Notes under the pieces: model-generated
Told to the model about the DNA's origin: nothing
The model's input: the letters and a program-made list of their open reading frames with translations, nothing else
Databases searched by the model: none
Assembly (NCBI GenBank): GCA_024734495.1
Contig: JALMQS010000153.1
Location: forward strand, 6,907,294-6,971,293
DNA length: 64,000 nt
Reading direction: 5' to 3'
Source: Forficula auricularia
Lineage: Eukaryota; Arthropoda; Insecta; Dermaptera; Forficulidae
Shown: positions 21,851 through 33,041 of the stretch, piece by piece
Layout: the number at the start of each line of letters is the position of its first letter
How positions within the stretch are numbered: the first letter of the stretch is position 1
Position numbers and translations under genes: made by a program

Positions 21851-22209
21851 CACCATTCTTCATTAACAAAAAAGCTTAAAATTGAAATTATTTACCTCGT
21901 AGTTTTTATAAAAAATAAAAAAAAACATATTTGGCCAATTATTTTTAGTGGAGGGGATATAAGATCAATCGCTTGGAAACGATCCATTCATAAAGAGGAT
22001 ATAGTAGTGTGAAAAGTACATCACATTAAAAACATAACCTAAAATTTTAGCACCGTTCATATGTATAGAGTGGTTACGAGGATAAAACTTTTTGTGTGGA
22101 TTGTCGTGAAAGAACTACCTTAATTAAAGTAATAAAAAAATAGCGTTCAACGCTCGGTCCACCAGGTACTAGATACTTTATAAAAGTATCATACTACATA
22201 GTATCTGAC
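21851..22209. other. No call
   Basis: AT-rich, no gene; AACGCTCGGTCCACCAGGT at 22147-22165 resembles the element end hairpins at 1123 and 48458. Confidence 0.3.
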
Positions 22210-22494
22210 CGAGGGGTGAACCGCGACCTAATATACTGTACACCTACTTCCACTTGTACTTCCAAATATTTCCAAGTACTTCCAAATATTTCCAAGTACT
22301 TCCAAATATTTCCAAGTACTTCCAAACATTTCCAAGTACTTCCAAACATTTCCAAGTACTTCCAAACATTTCCAAGTACTTCCAAATATTTCCAAGTACT
22401 TCCAAACGTTTCCAAGTACTTCCAAATATTTCCAAGTACTTCCAAAATACTTCCAAAGAGGTGTACACCTACTTCCAATCACGAATCACCCCTC
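22210..22494 (+). mobile_element. MITE family M, copy 3, expanded by a minisatellite
   Basis: Ends CGAGGGGTGAACCGCG and CGAATCACCCCTC, with GTACACCTACTTCCA motifs near both ends, as in copies 1 and 2. The interior is replaced by a tandem array. Apparent open frames in five frames across it are products of the repeat, not genes. Confidence 0.8.
22254..22450 (+). repeat. 20-bp minisatellite
   Basis: About ten units of TTCCAAATATTTCCAAGTAC, each made of two related decamers. Some units have ACATT or ACGTT instead of ATATT. The unit could have grown from the ACTTCCACTT...CCAAGTA wording present once in the shorter MITE copies. Confidence 0.95.
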
Positions 22495-23390
22495 CTATCT
22501 GGCTAAATGGACTCAAAAAGGGGAAAATTGGGACAATGATTTCAAAGAAGGGAGAACATAAGTGAAAGTCGCGTGACATACAAATAACCATCGTTTTTAA
22601 TTTCCATTTAGAAAGAAACGCATGACTAGTCAACCTTTTTGTTTATTTCCAATTTTCGATTTCAAAAAAAGTGATTCATCCAGCTAATTAGTCGAATTTG
22701 TATTTCTTAATGAATCTAAAAGATAGGCTGCAGAATAAATAAAAGAAATTGTTAATGAACTGGAAATTTCGGGCTGATAAACGAAAATGGCTCCGCCCGA
22801 AAAGAAATCAAATATCGATTGCGAATTTCCGTGATACCCGGTCATAGGTTATGGAAGTCATAAAAAAGAAGGCATAGCAGAGCACGCACGTGGCCGGAAG
22901 TCCAGGGAGAGATAAAACCGGCAAGAAGGGTTCTCCCATTCGTCTGACTATCACTTAATCTGAAGGTGGCAACGAAGACATGAACATCGGTCAGGGAGAA
23001 GAAATAAACCAAAGGGAGCCACTTTTATCCACGATTTAACATCTGCGTATTGCTCGAGGGCCACCCTTCTATGATCTTATTTATTAGCAATGGGCGCTCT
23101 TTTGGATTGGCCCGATAATAATTGTGACATCTGGTCGGTTCGATTTTTTTCTGCATAATGAACTTAGCAAGGCTGAAAGCGGGGGAGCCAACCAACCGAG
23201 AACTCCACAAGAGAAACAATGCAATTAAAATAAACTACGGGAATACACACTGCACACCGCAACACATTCACTTAACCCTCTTATTTATTCACAAACACAA
23301 TTTTTAATGATTTTATACAATCATTATGGATAGTTTAGAAGTATTTTCTTTGGAGATGGACTCTGGTAGAATTCACAGAGAAAGTGATGA
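22495..23390. other. Unique-looking sequence, no gene called
   Basis: 22780-23220 is GC-richer (GGCTCCGCCCG, GGCCGGAAGTCCAGGGAGAG) and without repeats. Frames are short and carry no known domain. Candidate host regulatory DNA or untranslated exon. Confidence 0.3.
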
Positions 23391-23990
23391 AAAGGCAGCC
23401 CAAGAATTATAAAAAATATTTTAATTTGCAAGAAATTTTCTCTGGAGAGAGACGGACTGGTAGAAATTTTTAATGGAAGTAATGGAAGGCAGCCCAGGGG
23501 TAGAGAGGAAAGAAAAAAATTAACACATATTTAAATAAGGTGTAATTTATTGATTCCTTCCTCCTTTCCCTTCAAACCGACGTTTAGGAGGATTCTTCCT
23601 CCTTAAAACTTTTTTCTTCCTTAGCAGAAGCATAGAAAAACAATTTTGTTCCCCTCTTTCTTAATTATCATAATTATATAAGCAGAAGCATAGAAAAACA
23701 ATTTTTCCCCTCTTTTTCTTAATTATCATAATTATATAATGAAGAAAAAGAAGAAAAAAATTGTTTTTCTATGCTTCTGCTAAGGTAGAAAAAGTTTTAA
23801 ACACTGCTGTGGAGAAAGGAAGGAAGCATTTTTTTGTTTCCTGCATTGATCCCTTGAAACCCTGAAGAAGGAGGGAAGAATCCTCCGAAACGTCGGTTTG
23901 AAGGGAAGGAGAAAGGATTCCAATAAATTACACCTTATTTGGATATGTGTTATTTTTTTCATCACTACCCCTGGGCTGCCTTCTATTATT
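23391..23990. repeat. Palindromic repeat pair with hammerhead-like motifs
   Basis: Arms 23391-23625 and 23850-23990 are inverted copies, sharing CTGGGCTGCCTTC, AATAAATTACACCTTATT and CTTCAAACCGACGTTT. The loop contains a second inverted pair (GCAGAAGCATAGAAAAAC). The left-arm motif (23575-23610, minus) has lost its CTGAAGA box; the right-arm one is intact. Closely related to 43290-43680. Confidence 0.7.
23857..23899 (+). ncRNA. Hammerhead-like motif, core intact
   Basis: Stem I AAACC/GGTTT (5 bp), CTGAAGA at 23862-23868, one extra A, stem II GGAGG/CCTCC with a 7-nt loop, GAAAC, GTC at 23892-23894. Stem III is the loopless ACGT. Confidence 0.5.
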
Positions 23991-24049
23991 TTAAAATAAA
24001 AAATAAATCTCCAAATAAATGAATTTAGTGGAATACCATTTTCTTAAAA

Positions 24050-24169
24050 AGTGACGTTCATCCAGAAAACATCCTTCTTCTTCTTCAATAGTGATCAAAT
24101 ATATTGTTGAAGGAGACAATAAAAGAGTGTGTCTTCTGTAGGAATTATAAATTGTACTTATAACGAAAC

Positions 24170-24200
<31 letters not shown>

Positions 24201-25330
24201 TTTGGCTCAGTTTACATACACAGTTTACATATATATTAATACATATTGAACCTTAACAATATTTATCAATTAAAATTTGAATCAAAATTCAAATCATGAA
24301 CCCAACTATATGTATTATATTAAAATGAAATAAAATAAAATTTAACCCTCTGTAAGATTAATCTTGAGTCGAGGGTTAAATTTTAAGAAAATTAACAGAA
24401 AAATTCAAAAACATAAATTTAATAAATTATTCACCAATTATTATTAAAAATTGTTCAATGTATGTGTGTGTTTTAATTTTACTTGTGATGTTACAGTGAT
24501 TGTTATAAGAATAAGGGATTTGATTATTTAATAAATTACTTTAAATTAAAGACATAAAAGAACAAAGACAAATTAAAAAGTAAAACAACATAAAATAAAG
24601 TAAATCAAAATAAAATAAAATCGTCATACAAAATCACATTCTTAGAAATCCAGAATTAATTAAAAACTCTCTTTATATGTCTAACATTTCTAAATTGATC
24701 ATAATTATATCTATACTTTATTGCCATTCTCAGGCCAACAATTTGAGCATGTCTCGAGTATAATTCAGTTTTAATACTGGGCAAAAATTATATTTGTTAC
24801 TGCTAGATATACGTGGGGTAATAATGCAAATTGTAATTTGTACAATTTATTCTATATAAATGAATACAAGCATTCAATAGAATAATTGTCTTAAATTCAG
24901 TACCCTAAACTCATCATATAACGCCAGTGTGGCAAATCTTGGATGCTTTTTTAGTATAATCCTAATAACAATATTCTGAGCAACAGAAAGACCCCTTAAA
25001 ATGAATTCACTTGTATTCCCCCAGACCAAAACCCCATACAACAGTAAAGACTGACACAAGGAGAAGTAGACCATTCTTAGGAACTTCATAACTAAGAATG
25101 CCTCTCAGAATCTTAAATTTATAAAACTATAGTCTCGTTAAAAATAAAATTTATAATTCCTACAAAAAACACACTTTCTTTATTGTCTCCTTCAATATAT
25201 AAAAATTCTGCTACCCTCGGCACAAAAATCTTTCAATTTAAATATATTGTTATTTCTTGCCAGAATCATCAATAGAATATGACTCTTTTAAATCTTGAAG
25301 AAAGGAAACTTTATCAGAAACATCGGTTTT
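24050..25330. repeat. Inverted repeat arms split by a LINE insertion
   Basis: 24097-24172 and 25138-25213 are inverted copies (TTGAAGGAGACAATAAA, TAGGAATTATAAATT). They originally formed a palindromic pair like those nearby. The right arm retains a decayed hammerhead-like motif at 25290-25330 (CTTGAAGA, GAAAC, ATC). Confidence 0.65.
24174..25137 (-). pseudogene. LINE fragment with TAAA-repeat tail
   Basis: Minus strand. The 3' tail is (TAAA)n, read as ATTT repeats at 24174-24205. The frame at 24874-25089 encodes the C-terminal domain that follows reverse transcriptase in jockey-like LINEs (SLLLYGVLVWGNTSEFIL, then QNIVIRIILKK and LYDEFRVLNLRQLFY). It is 5'-truncated and frameshifted downstream. 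The microsatellite tail separates it from the poly(A)-tailed family at 45139. The LINE at 38985-40207 has a similar tail and may be the same or a related family. Confidence 0.75.
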
Positions 25331-25431
25331 TTAAGAGAAAATGACATTTCAATAATTCATTTTATTCGGAACTTCATTTTTCATTATAATGTAATTTGCC
25401 TACCTATTCAATAATTCTCTATTATGCCTAG

Positions 25432-26185
25432 TCTATATATATGAAATTGAGGTTTTGTCTGTACATTGCTCCAAATCACGCCAAATTTTGGTTGCGCACG
25501 TTTCAAGCAAAGTTATGAACGAAAACACCCTCAACAAAAATTCCTGTCTGTATGTCTGTCTATGTCTGTTTGTTTCCGTCGCGTCGTTTCCGAAAAGTTG
25601 CTCACGATTCACGTAAAAACGGCTGAAGGAATTATTATGAAATTTCATATTTACATCAGATGTCTTCTAACTTACGTTTTTAGCTATATAACGTTTTAAT
25701 ATTTTGACCAAAGAAGGGGGTTTGGGGGGGGGGAAGATTGAAAATTATCAAATAACTCCTAACCTATTAACTCTACGGCAAATTTTATAATGAGCAAAGT
25801 TGTAGGGGATGTGATTTCGAGACAACTTTTGTTTAAAAAAATTCCCCCAAAAAACCACTCAAAGGGGGGGGTGAAAAATGTAAATTCTTGCCCTTGGAGC
25901 AAACTCAACCAAATTTTGTATACATAATTTGTGGCCCTCTAGAGAGCTAGAAATGTAAAAACTAACCACCAAAAACGGGGGAGGGGGGGGGGTGTTAAAA
26001 ATGAAAATTATTGCTCTTGGACCAAACTCAACCAAATTTTGTATACTAGTACATAATCTGTGGGTCACTAGAAGGCTAGAAATGCAAAAACTAGGTGCGG
26101 AGGGTGGGGTTTGTAGGTTGGGGGGTTCAGGGGGCGTGCCCCCTGGCTAGCAAGAGAGCCACCGAAGGCGGGCCTTGCAGTTAAT
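25432..26185 (+). mobile_element. Probable non-autonomous Helitron
   Basis: Begins TCTATATATATGAAATTGAG, a typical Helitron-like 5' start, and contains the low-complexity CTGTCTGTATGTCTGTCTAT stretch. Near the end is a GC hairpin AGGGGGCGTGCCCCCT followed by GGCTAGC, which fits the hairpin-plus-CTRR terminus. The exact 3' end is uncertain because GC-rich sequence continues to 26180. No Rep/helicase coding. Confidence 0.5.
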
Positions 26186-26493
26186 TATTCTAATTAAAGA
26201 TATATATAAGGTAAGCCGGAAGGCTTATTGAAAATTTTCCAATTTTCTAATTCGAGCCCTGTTTGCAAGTGATCAAGATCAATCGAGGATCATATAGGAT
26301 TATATTTCAAAAGATGATTTCGGCTGAAACCACTAAGATTTGACATTTTTAAAAAGATATATCATTAAGCCTGTATAATCTAGGAATCTAGGTAGTTTCA
26401 GCAGAAGCATCAAATATTAGACAATAATAATCTTAGCTCAAGTTTGGACAATGAAATAATTTTCAAGCGCGTTTGCCTTACTATACTATACCA
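26186..26493. other. No call
   Basis: AT-rich, no gene or repeat boundary. Confidence 0.3.
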
Positions 26494-27559
26494 TTTTTTT
26501 TTTTTTTTATAATGATATTGATACAAGAAGAAGTTGCACCAAGAATGTACAACCTCTTTAGTCCGTGGTGGACCCTTGTAACATGAAGATAAGGGGAGAT
26601 TTAGGGATTGGGTAGCAGTCGAAGCTATCTGTGGATGCTGGTCTTGAAAGATTGAAGGTTATAAGTTGCTGGAAAGACGGTCAGGGGAAGGGAGTTCCAG
26701 TCTCTAGATGTCATAGGGATAAATGAATTGGCGAATGCGTTTGTTCGATTAGTATCCAGTTTAAGCGCGTAGGGGTGTTGAATTTTAGAAAATCGTGTAT
26801 TTTGCGCAAATGAAGCCTTTGGTGGGATTATCGATTTTATTTCGTCAGAACAAAAGCCATGGTAATATCTATAAAAAAGAGAAAGGGCGGAGACAGATCT
26901 ACGATGGGCCAGGGAGTCGAGAGTGTCAGTTAATGTAGGATCGCCTATCAGTTTGATAGCTCGCCTCTGAATTGCATCTAAGGTATTAAGAGAATGCTTG
27001 GAGGCCCCTCTCCACAAATGCGAGCAATATTCAAGACAGGGGCGAATTTGAGCCTTGTATAATATAAGGAGTTGAGTGGGGGTGAAAAATCGTTTGGTTC
27101 GGAAAAGAAAGCCAAGCTTACATGCTGCAGCTTTTGCTACTGAGATAATATGGTCATTCCAAGAGAGGTCAGAACCTAAGGTGACACCTAACATTGATAT
27201 TTTATTACGGAATTCCAATGAGCTCGAATCAAAGGAAATGTCAGGAAGGTTCCTATCTGCGCGCCTAGAAATTAGGCAGCATTGTGTTTTGCCAGCATTA
27301 AAGTTTACCAAGTTGTGAGATCCCATTTTTAGCATGCTTAAATCTGAATTTATCGAGGATACTATGTTTGCGCGATTGTCTGGTAAGGATTGAGCGTTGT
27401 GGAGGGTGCTATCGTCAGCGTAACAATGTATTGGATTGGAGGGCAGATTTAAAAGGTCATTAATATAGATAATAAAGAGCGTGGGAGAAATGACTGAGCC
27501 TGAGGTCACTCCAGCATTAGTATTAAAGGACGAAGCTACGCATCTCATCGAAGTTGGCT
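26494..27559 (-). pseudogene. LINE family L1x, internally deleted copy
   Basis: Poly(A) tail as a T run at 26494-26508. The frame 26625-27548 encodes the end of reverse transcriptase (GSVISP, IHCYADDSTLH intact) and the C-terminal domain to MTSRDWNSLPLTVFPATYNL. Upstream, the sequence jumps at 27531-27535 from the GGACGA position (46177 in the long copy) to GAAGCTACGCATC (47313). About 1.1 kb covering the RT palm start and linker is missing. Short GA microhomology marks the join. Otherwise it is little decayed. Confidence 0.9.
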
Positions 27560-27592
27560 TTATCTCTTGAGACCCTCTCTTATACCCTTAGA

Positions 27593-28046
27593 TCAGGGCT
27601 GTCCAGCCCGTGGCCCGCGGGCCAGCACTTCAATGAGTGTGACCCAACATAAAATCATAAACTTCCTTAAAACATTGGGCTTTATATGTAGAGATATATT
27701 TATTACCTTTTTCGAAATATGAATGTACATTTGTACAATATGTTAAGCTTTTTTCAAGAATAAAATTCACTAAAAGCAAAATTATAAGCTCAACTATATA
27801 AGATAAAATAAGTCGGTTAAAAAATATTTAAAAATTATATTTTATTATTATTTAAAAATTCTTCTTCATCTCATATTTTCATTTTCTAAAATATTTATTA
27901 TTTCAGTAATTTATATGCTACGGCACCAACCAAGTCTATAGTTATCATTCTAGTACACATGGAGACAAGAAATCGGGGTTTTCTAGAACAAGCACAATTA
28001 ATTAATAATTGCTGAACTAAAACTTGTAAGGACTTATCTTTTAGAT
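27593..28046 (+). mobile_element. hAT-like 5' terminus
   Basis: Starts CAGGGCTGTCCAGCCCGTGG, a typical hAT-type end. Sequence from 27700 to 27920 recurs at 33930-34150, and a second start CAGAGCTGTCCAAACCGTG is at 29050. A matching right end GGTTGGACACCCCTG lies at 35453-35470. No transposase frame. Confidence 0.5.
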
Positions 28047-28922
28047 CAGGGGTTCCCAACTGGTGGTACGCGGGAACGTTTCAGGTGGTACGCGTGAGTG
28101 ATGTGAGCAACATGCTATTAATAGCTTCTGTGCGCATGAGCAGTGAGCACGCAAACATTACTCAGCTGCTTGTCTCTGCAGGAGTGGAGGAGTGATGGCG
28201 CCGGGGGCGGGGAGTATTTCTCTGAAGATTATTCAAAAGTGGACTGGACAGAAATCCTTTTTCGGGAACCTCGCCAAATGAATTGGAACTAAAAGAAAGT
28301 TTTATTGATCTTACAGAAGATAGTTCCATGAAAGATCATTTTAAAGAGAAATCTTTCATTAACTTCTGGATCGGATGTAAAACCGAGTACCCTTTGATTT
28401 TCGGGCAAGCTCTGCTATTTTTGATGCCATTTGTTTCGAGTTACTTGTGTGAGAGTGAATTTTCTGAACTCTTGTACATCAAAAATAAACATAGAAGCAA
28501 AATAATGTTGAAGAGGACTTAAGAGTGAAGATAAGTTTCATTACTCATAATGTTGATATTTTAATCACAGGCAAACAACAAATAAGTTTCACACTAAAGA
28601 CTATAAAAGTATATTTTGTATGATGATTAATTTTTTGGTGAGTTTGTACTAATTTTTTATTTGTATGTTTTTAGACCTATGGGTAATAAATAAAACTGTA
28701 AATTAATACCATTTTATTTCTCTTTTATTATAAGCATGTTATAAATAAACAAATATCTAACCATTAAATATGAAGTTTTCTCAGGGATTTAATTCAAAAA
28801 GCCTTTGAACACTTTTAGAAGAGTAAATATTATACGTTTATTAAAATATTTAGGTCTGGTGGTCGCCAAAATTTCTCAAAAAGTCAAATGGTAAGCAGGT
28901 GCAAAAAGGTTGGGAACCCCTG
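28047..28922 (+). mobile_element. hAT transposon remnant with 8-bp duplication
   Basis: Terminal repeats CAGGGGTTCCCAACTGG and TTGGGAACCCCTG, flanked by perfect TTTTAGAT copies (28039-28046 and 28923-28930), the 8-bp duplication diagnostic of hAT. The frame 28283-28522 encodes the C-terminal dimerisation region of a ZBED/SCAND3-like hAT transposase (FWIGCKTEYPLIFGQALLFL ... SSYLCESEFS). A +1 shift near 28500 moves the continuation EEDLRVKIS into another frame. The catalytic N-terminal part is gone, so it is non-autonomous. Confidence 0.9.
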
Positions 28923-28930
28923 TTTTAGAT

Positions 28931-29766
28931 CTTTGCACGTTCTTACATGTCAATAGAAAGTGGATAGTCAGGGATTATTATATCCGTGACCCTTTTAAAA
29001 ATAAATTATCATTCCTCATATCCTTCTTTAATCTCATTCGATTTAAACCAGAGCTGTCCAAACCGTGATCCAATATAAAGTCATAAACTTCTCTAAAACA
29101 TTGAGATTTATATGTAGATACTGGAAAACACACAACAATTTGACCTGATAATTTTTTTTCTCTAAAATAAGAAATCTGAAAATCTACTGTGAAGTTTTGG
29201 AAAAATAAAATTGCTAATTTTAAATTTTGTATCTGGAACTAGATTTCAAGATTTCCGAAAAATAATTATCATTTTGGTCTATTTTCGACTCCATTTTCAT
29301 TAGAAATAAATTTTCTACTAGCAAACTTTCTGATTGAACGTACTAGATTCTAGAACAACAATTAGATACCGATCGGAAAGAAAAATTGAATATTGTCTCT
29401 TTATAAGAATTTTATATTAATTATCTAGCCAAGAAAAAATATAAACAAATACTAATACATGATATCAATTTTTTTAAGTATGTAGGTTTGTAGGTATGTG
29501 TATTTACATATAAGAGAAGCTATTTTCAGGTATAAAATTTAAAATTAGAAGCTCACTATGAGCTAAAAAAATAATAAAGTTCTTATTTCTACATTATTAA
29601 CTATCTTTTTTGAAAAATAAATATCAATAGAATTATAATATTTTATCCGCGGTCCGAGTCCAGAGTCGGGGAGGCCTGATATGTCACTTAAAGAAGAAGA
29701 TGATGATGAGGGGCAAGCCTTCGAAACTATAGTCTCAAACAAATAAATAATATATATATACCTATA
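28931..29766. other. AT-rich, repeat fragments only
   Basis: 29043-29130 repeats the hAT-like start seen at 27593. 29692-29735 carries a decayed CTGATGA-family motif (CTTCGAAACTATAGTCTC). No gene. Confidence 0.4.
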
Positions 29767-30046
29767 CAATTGGATGTTGATGAAGGCAGTCCACGGTGGT
29801 TGTAAAAAAATAAGACTATAGTGGTTTTATTATTTTACATTTATTTGTTAAACCGACGTTTCGGAGATTTATTCTCTCCTTCTTCAGGGTAACAAAAAGT
29901 CAATGAAAGTAGTTCAAATCATAATTACTTCCTGTCTCCTTTGACAATGCCAAAAAAACATTATAAAATTTTTTCATCTCGAATAGAAATAAAATAAAAA
30001 GCAATTTTTACAACCACCGTGGACTGCCTTCATCAACATCCAATTG
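29767..30046. mobile_element. 280-bp element with perfect 43-bp inverted ends and a hammerhead-like motif
   Basis: The ends are exact inverted copies starting CAATTGGATGTTGATGAAGG (29767-29810 and 30004-30046), including CAGTCCACGGTGG. The interior holds the intact motif at 29849-29893 and AT-rich filler. No coding capacity. The exact ends suggest youth. Whether it is a MITE or a shrunken PLE terminal repeat pair is open. Confidence 0.7.
29849..29893 (-). ncRNA. Hammerhead-like motif, core intact
   Basis: Minus strand: stem I ACC/GGT extended by GTT/AAC across a 2-nt bulge, CTGAAGA, one extra A, GGAGA/TCTCC stem with a GAATAAA loop, GAAAC, GTC. Stem III is the loopless ACGT. Confidence 0.5.
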
Positions 30047-30099
30047 CATATTTATACCAGTCCGTCTCCTAAAAAAAACTCTATCAATTATATATACAT

Positions 30100-30990
30100 A
30101 TATATATTTGATATATCATCGCTGATCTTACAAAACCTCGTAAGTCCGATTTTTGGTCAAATACGTATTATAGGTTTATACCGACCAATTTTTCACGGCG
30201 CATCTGTCTATTGAAACCTTATTATTCTATTCCAATTTAATTTCGCACAACGGACAAATAATAAATTTTGCATTGTGTTTTTATGTATATTTAATTGAAA
30301 AGTTTTTGTTTTGCCGAGAGTAGCAGAGTTGTTGATTCACAAAGAGAAACAAAGAGGTTGTCCTCTGCTTGATGCAAATAAACATACACACATATATATC
30401 GAGATGATATATCTGATATATATATTATTTACTTGTTTGAGACTATAGTTTCGAAGACTTGGTCTTCATCCAATATCCATACGATATTGACTCCATGAAA
30501 AACAACATTTATAATTTGAAAAAAGACTGATGATGAAGACCAAGTCTTCGAAACTATAGTCTCAAACAAATAAATAATATATATACAGATATATCATCTC
30601 GATATATATGTGTGTATGTTGATTTGCATCAAGCAGAGGACAGCCTCTTTGTTTCGCTTTGTGTATGTACATTGTTGTTTAAATTGGGTTTTCTTGTTTT
30701 CTGGCAAACAATGAATTTAGGACCTACGAGGTTTTGTAAGATCAGCGACGATATGTATGTGATGTATGTTTATTTGCATTAAGCAGAGGACAACCTCTTT
30801 GTTTCTCGTTATAAAATGTAATTATTTGTATGTATTGTTGTATAAAATGGTTTTTCTTGTTTTCTGGTAAACAATGAATTTAGGACCAACGATATTTTGT
30901 AAGATCAGCGATGATATGTATGTGAGTATGTTTATTTGCATCAAGCAGAGGATAACCTCTTTGATTTCTCGTTATAAAATGTAATTATTA
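30100..30990. repeat. Inverted pair of CTGATGA-family modules plus a two-unit tandem repeat
   Basis: 30295-30480 (minus) and 30524-30662 (plus) are inverted copies of the module with CTTCGAAACTATAGTCTC and GCATCAAGCAGAGGACA. Beyond this, 30663-30822 and 30823-30985 are direct ~165-bp repeats (GTTTTCTGG(C/T)AAACAATG, TTTGTAAGATCAGCG). The CGCTGATCTTACAAAACCTC at 30110-30130 is the inverted partner of 30730, so the whole block is folded. Confidence 0.7.
30524..30564 (+). ncRNA. Hammerhead-like motif, core intact (CTGATGA family)
   Basis: Same as the 9955 copy: CTGATGA at 30527-30533, an extra T, GAAGAC/GTCTTC stem, GAAA, ACTATAGT, GTC at 30559-30561. Its inverted partner (30427-30472, minus) has lost the CTGATGA box. 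Confidence 0.5.
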
Positions 30991-31841
30991 TACGTTATTT
31001 ATCACATTGACCAAAAGACGCGGATATTATTAATAATGGCCACAAATCAGATTTATTATATCAACCGTACTTATATGTATATATTTAGGCTCGTAACCCC
31101 CAAGTGACAATAAAGCTTTCTTTGCAATGGATTGGTTAATTTTTTCATTTCCCGCCACTGAATAAATTTCTTTTCGGAGGTGACGTCAACGACATTTGCC
31201 GATGACAATTGAGTAGATCACAAAAGCGAAGAGCTGATGAAAGTTAAGTTGAAGGCGTTTCGTCGTCTTCTATTTTAGTTGGGGCAGAGGTTTTTTTGGT
31301 GGTTCGCCAAGTTCTCTAAAGACGTCCCCGCCCGCGTCCTGTCACCAGCTCAAAAGACCCGTGACAAAAGCGACTTCAGAAGGCAATGACAGCAATAAAT
31401 GGGGCTGATCGTCGCCGTCAGGGGCTGATCCGTGCAATTGATTGCATTCACGCCAAATCTACAGAACCTGGCGTTCTTATTAAGATCTAGCGAAAAGGCC
31501 CGCCTTCTTTCCCCGAAAGCCCCTCTGCAGAGCCAGCCTGCAGAAAGCAATTATCGTCGTTTGCAATCCAATCGATGGCAACTGCGAGCACTCAACTTTC
31601 TTGGGAATAATTTTCTCAAATCAGAATTAATTCTTAGAATTTTTTTCATGCTTGATTTAAGAGGCCAACCACTTGAGAACAATGCTTGTTTCTCTACTTA
31701 CACGAATCGAACATTAAGTTGAAAAAAAGACTGAGGATAGTTGATTTTTATTTTATAAAAGAAATCAATGAGATTGTCCTCTGCTTGATGCTAATAACCA
31801 TATATATGTATGGCTGATTCTCAAAAAATGACTTCGATAAC
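30991..31841. other. No gene called; GC-richer patch
   Basis: 31170-31600 is GC-richer and repeat-free. The best frames (31350-31550 minus, 31432-31722 plus) overlap each other and show no domain. It could be host regulatory or untranslated sequence. 31745-31800 carries a CTCTGCTTGATG module fragment. Confidence 0.3.
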
Positions 31842-32491
31842 ACTGCTCGACAAAAATTAAACAAAAATTTCTCCCGGTAAACTTAACAATGGATTCCATT
31901 AGAGTTTCATACGCTGATTATCATGCAATTTTCCGATTTTTTACAACACTTCAGAGTTTTGAGATATTATCGGTCAAAATGACGAAAAATGGCATTTTGA
32001 CCTATTTTTCGAGTCCCATTAAATATTAAACAGCAATATTTGAAATCAAAATATTTTGTTAATATAATAGAAAACAGTTTTCTCTTGATTTTCAAATTGC
32101 CACTTGAATTTAGCTCAATCAGAACAAGAGTTATAGCTAAAAGACTAAGACCATATTTTTTATCCATGTTTTTTATCCTTTATAATCACGTAGTTTTAGT
32201 TTTTTAGCTATAACTCGAGTTCTAAATGAGCTAAATTCAAGTGGTAATTTGAAAAATCAAAGAGGAAACTGTTTTCTATTATGTCAACAAAATATTTTGA
32301 TTTCAAATATTGCTGTTTAATATTTAATGGGACTCGAAAATAAGTCAAAATGCCATTTTTCGTCATTTTGACCGATAATATCTCAAAACTCTGACGTGTT
32401 GAAACAATCAGGAAATTACATGATAACCAGAGTAGAAAACTCTAGTGGAATCCATTGTTAGGTTTAAGGGGAAAAATTTTTGTTGGTCAGT
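31842..32491. mobile_element. Fold-back element with ~300-bp arms
   Basis: Ends CACTGCTCGACAAAAATT and AATTTTTGTTGGTCAGTG; the interior is an inverted duplication centred near 32165-32180. Mariner-like ends, but no clear TA duplication. No coding. Confidence 0.7.
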
Positions 32492-32746
32492 GTAATTTAA
32501 TGGAATTTTTATTATTATTATGGAATTTATTTTTGTAAATTTGATAGTACATGGGCTAATTGTCTAAAAGGTTATAGTGGTCACCAACTTTTTTTGAGTT
32601 TAAGGGGGGCTGAGGGGTCCATATATAATAGCTCTGGTTTCCAAGAAAAATATGTGATACTCCGGAAAAAAATATGATAAATGTCAGAGAGACAACATGG
32701 AACATAAACTTGTTCTTGTACTGGTTTACTGGACCGTCTCTTAGAA

Positions 32747-33033
32747 CAGTGTTCCGCAGACTTTTTATGTTCAAGGTACACCTACCAAATCAAGAAATTT
32801 TAGAGGTCCACCAAAGAAAAAAACAATGTTTATTTAATATTTATTTATTATTATAATCAATATAATAGGAAAAGATATTTAATGAGAAATGTGAGCCTTA
32901 TTAACTGAGCACAGGCGACCAAAATTTGGAGGAATCGTTGATAAGACTGCTCGCATAACTCTCAGCTATGTGTAGGTGCATTATCTTAACAAAACTTGAC
33001 ATTTTTCCGCGGCACACACTTTGCGGAACACTG
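32747..33033. mobile_element. hAT MITE with 8-bp duplication
   Basis: 287 bp; ends CAGTGTTCCGCAGACTTT and AAAG-type CACTTTGCGGAACACTG, flanked by TCTTAGAA at 32739-32746 and 33034-33041. The overlapping short frames on both strands are not genes. Confidence 0.9.
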
Positions 33034-33041
33034 TCTTAGAA

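Noticed and set aside
22194..22565. Five overlapping 74-103-codon frames rich in WKYLE or FPSTSKYFQ repeats
   Set aside because: They are translations of a 20-bp minisatellite in all frames.
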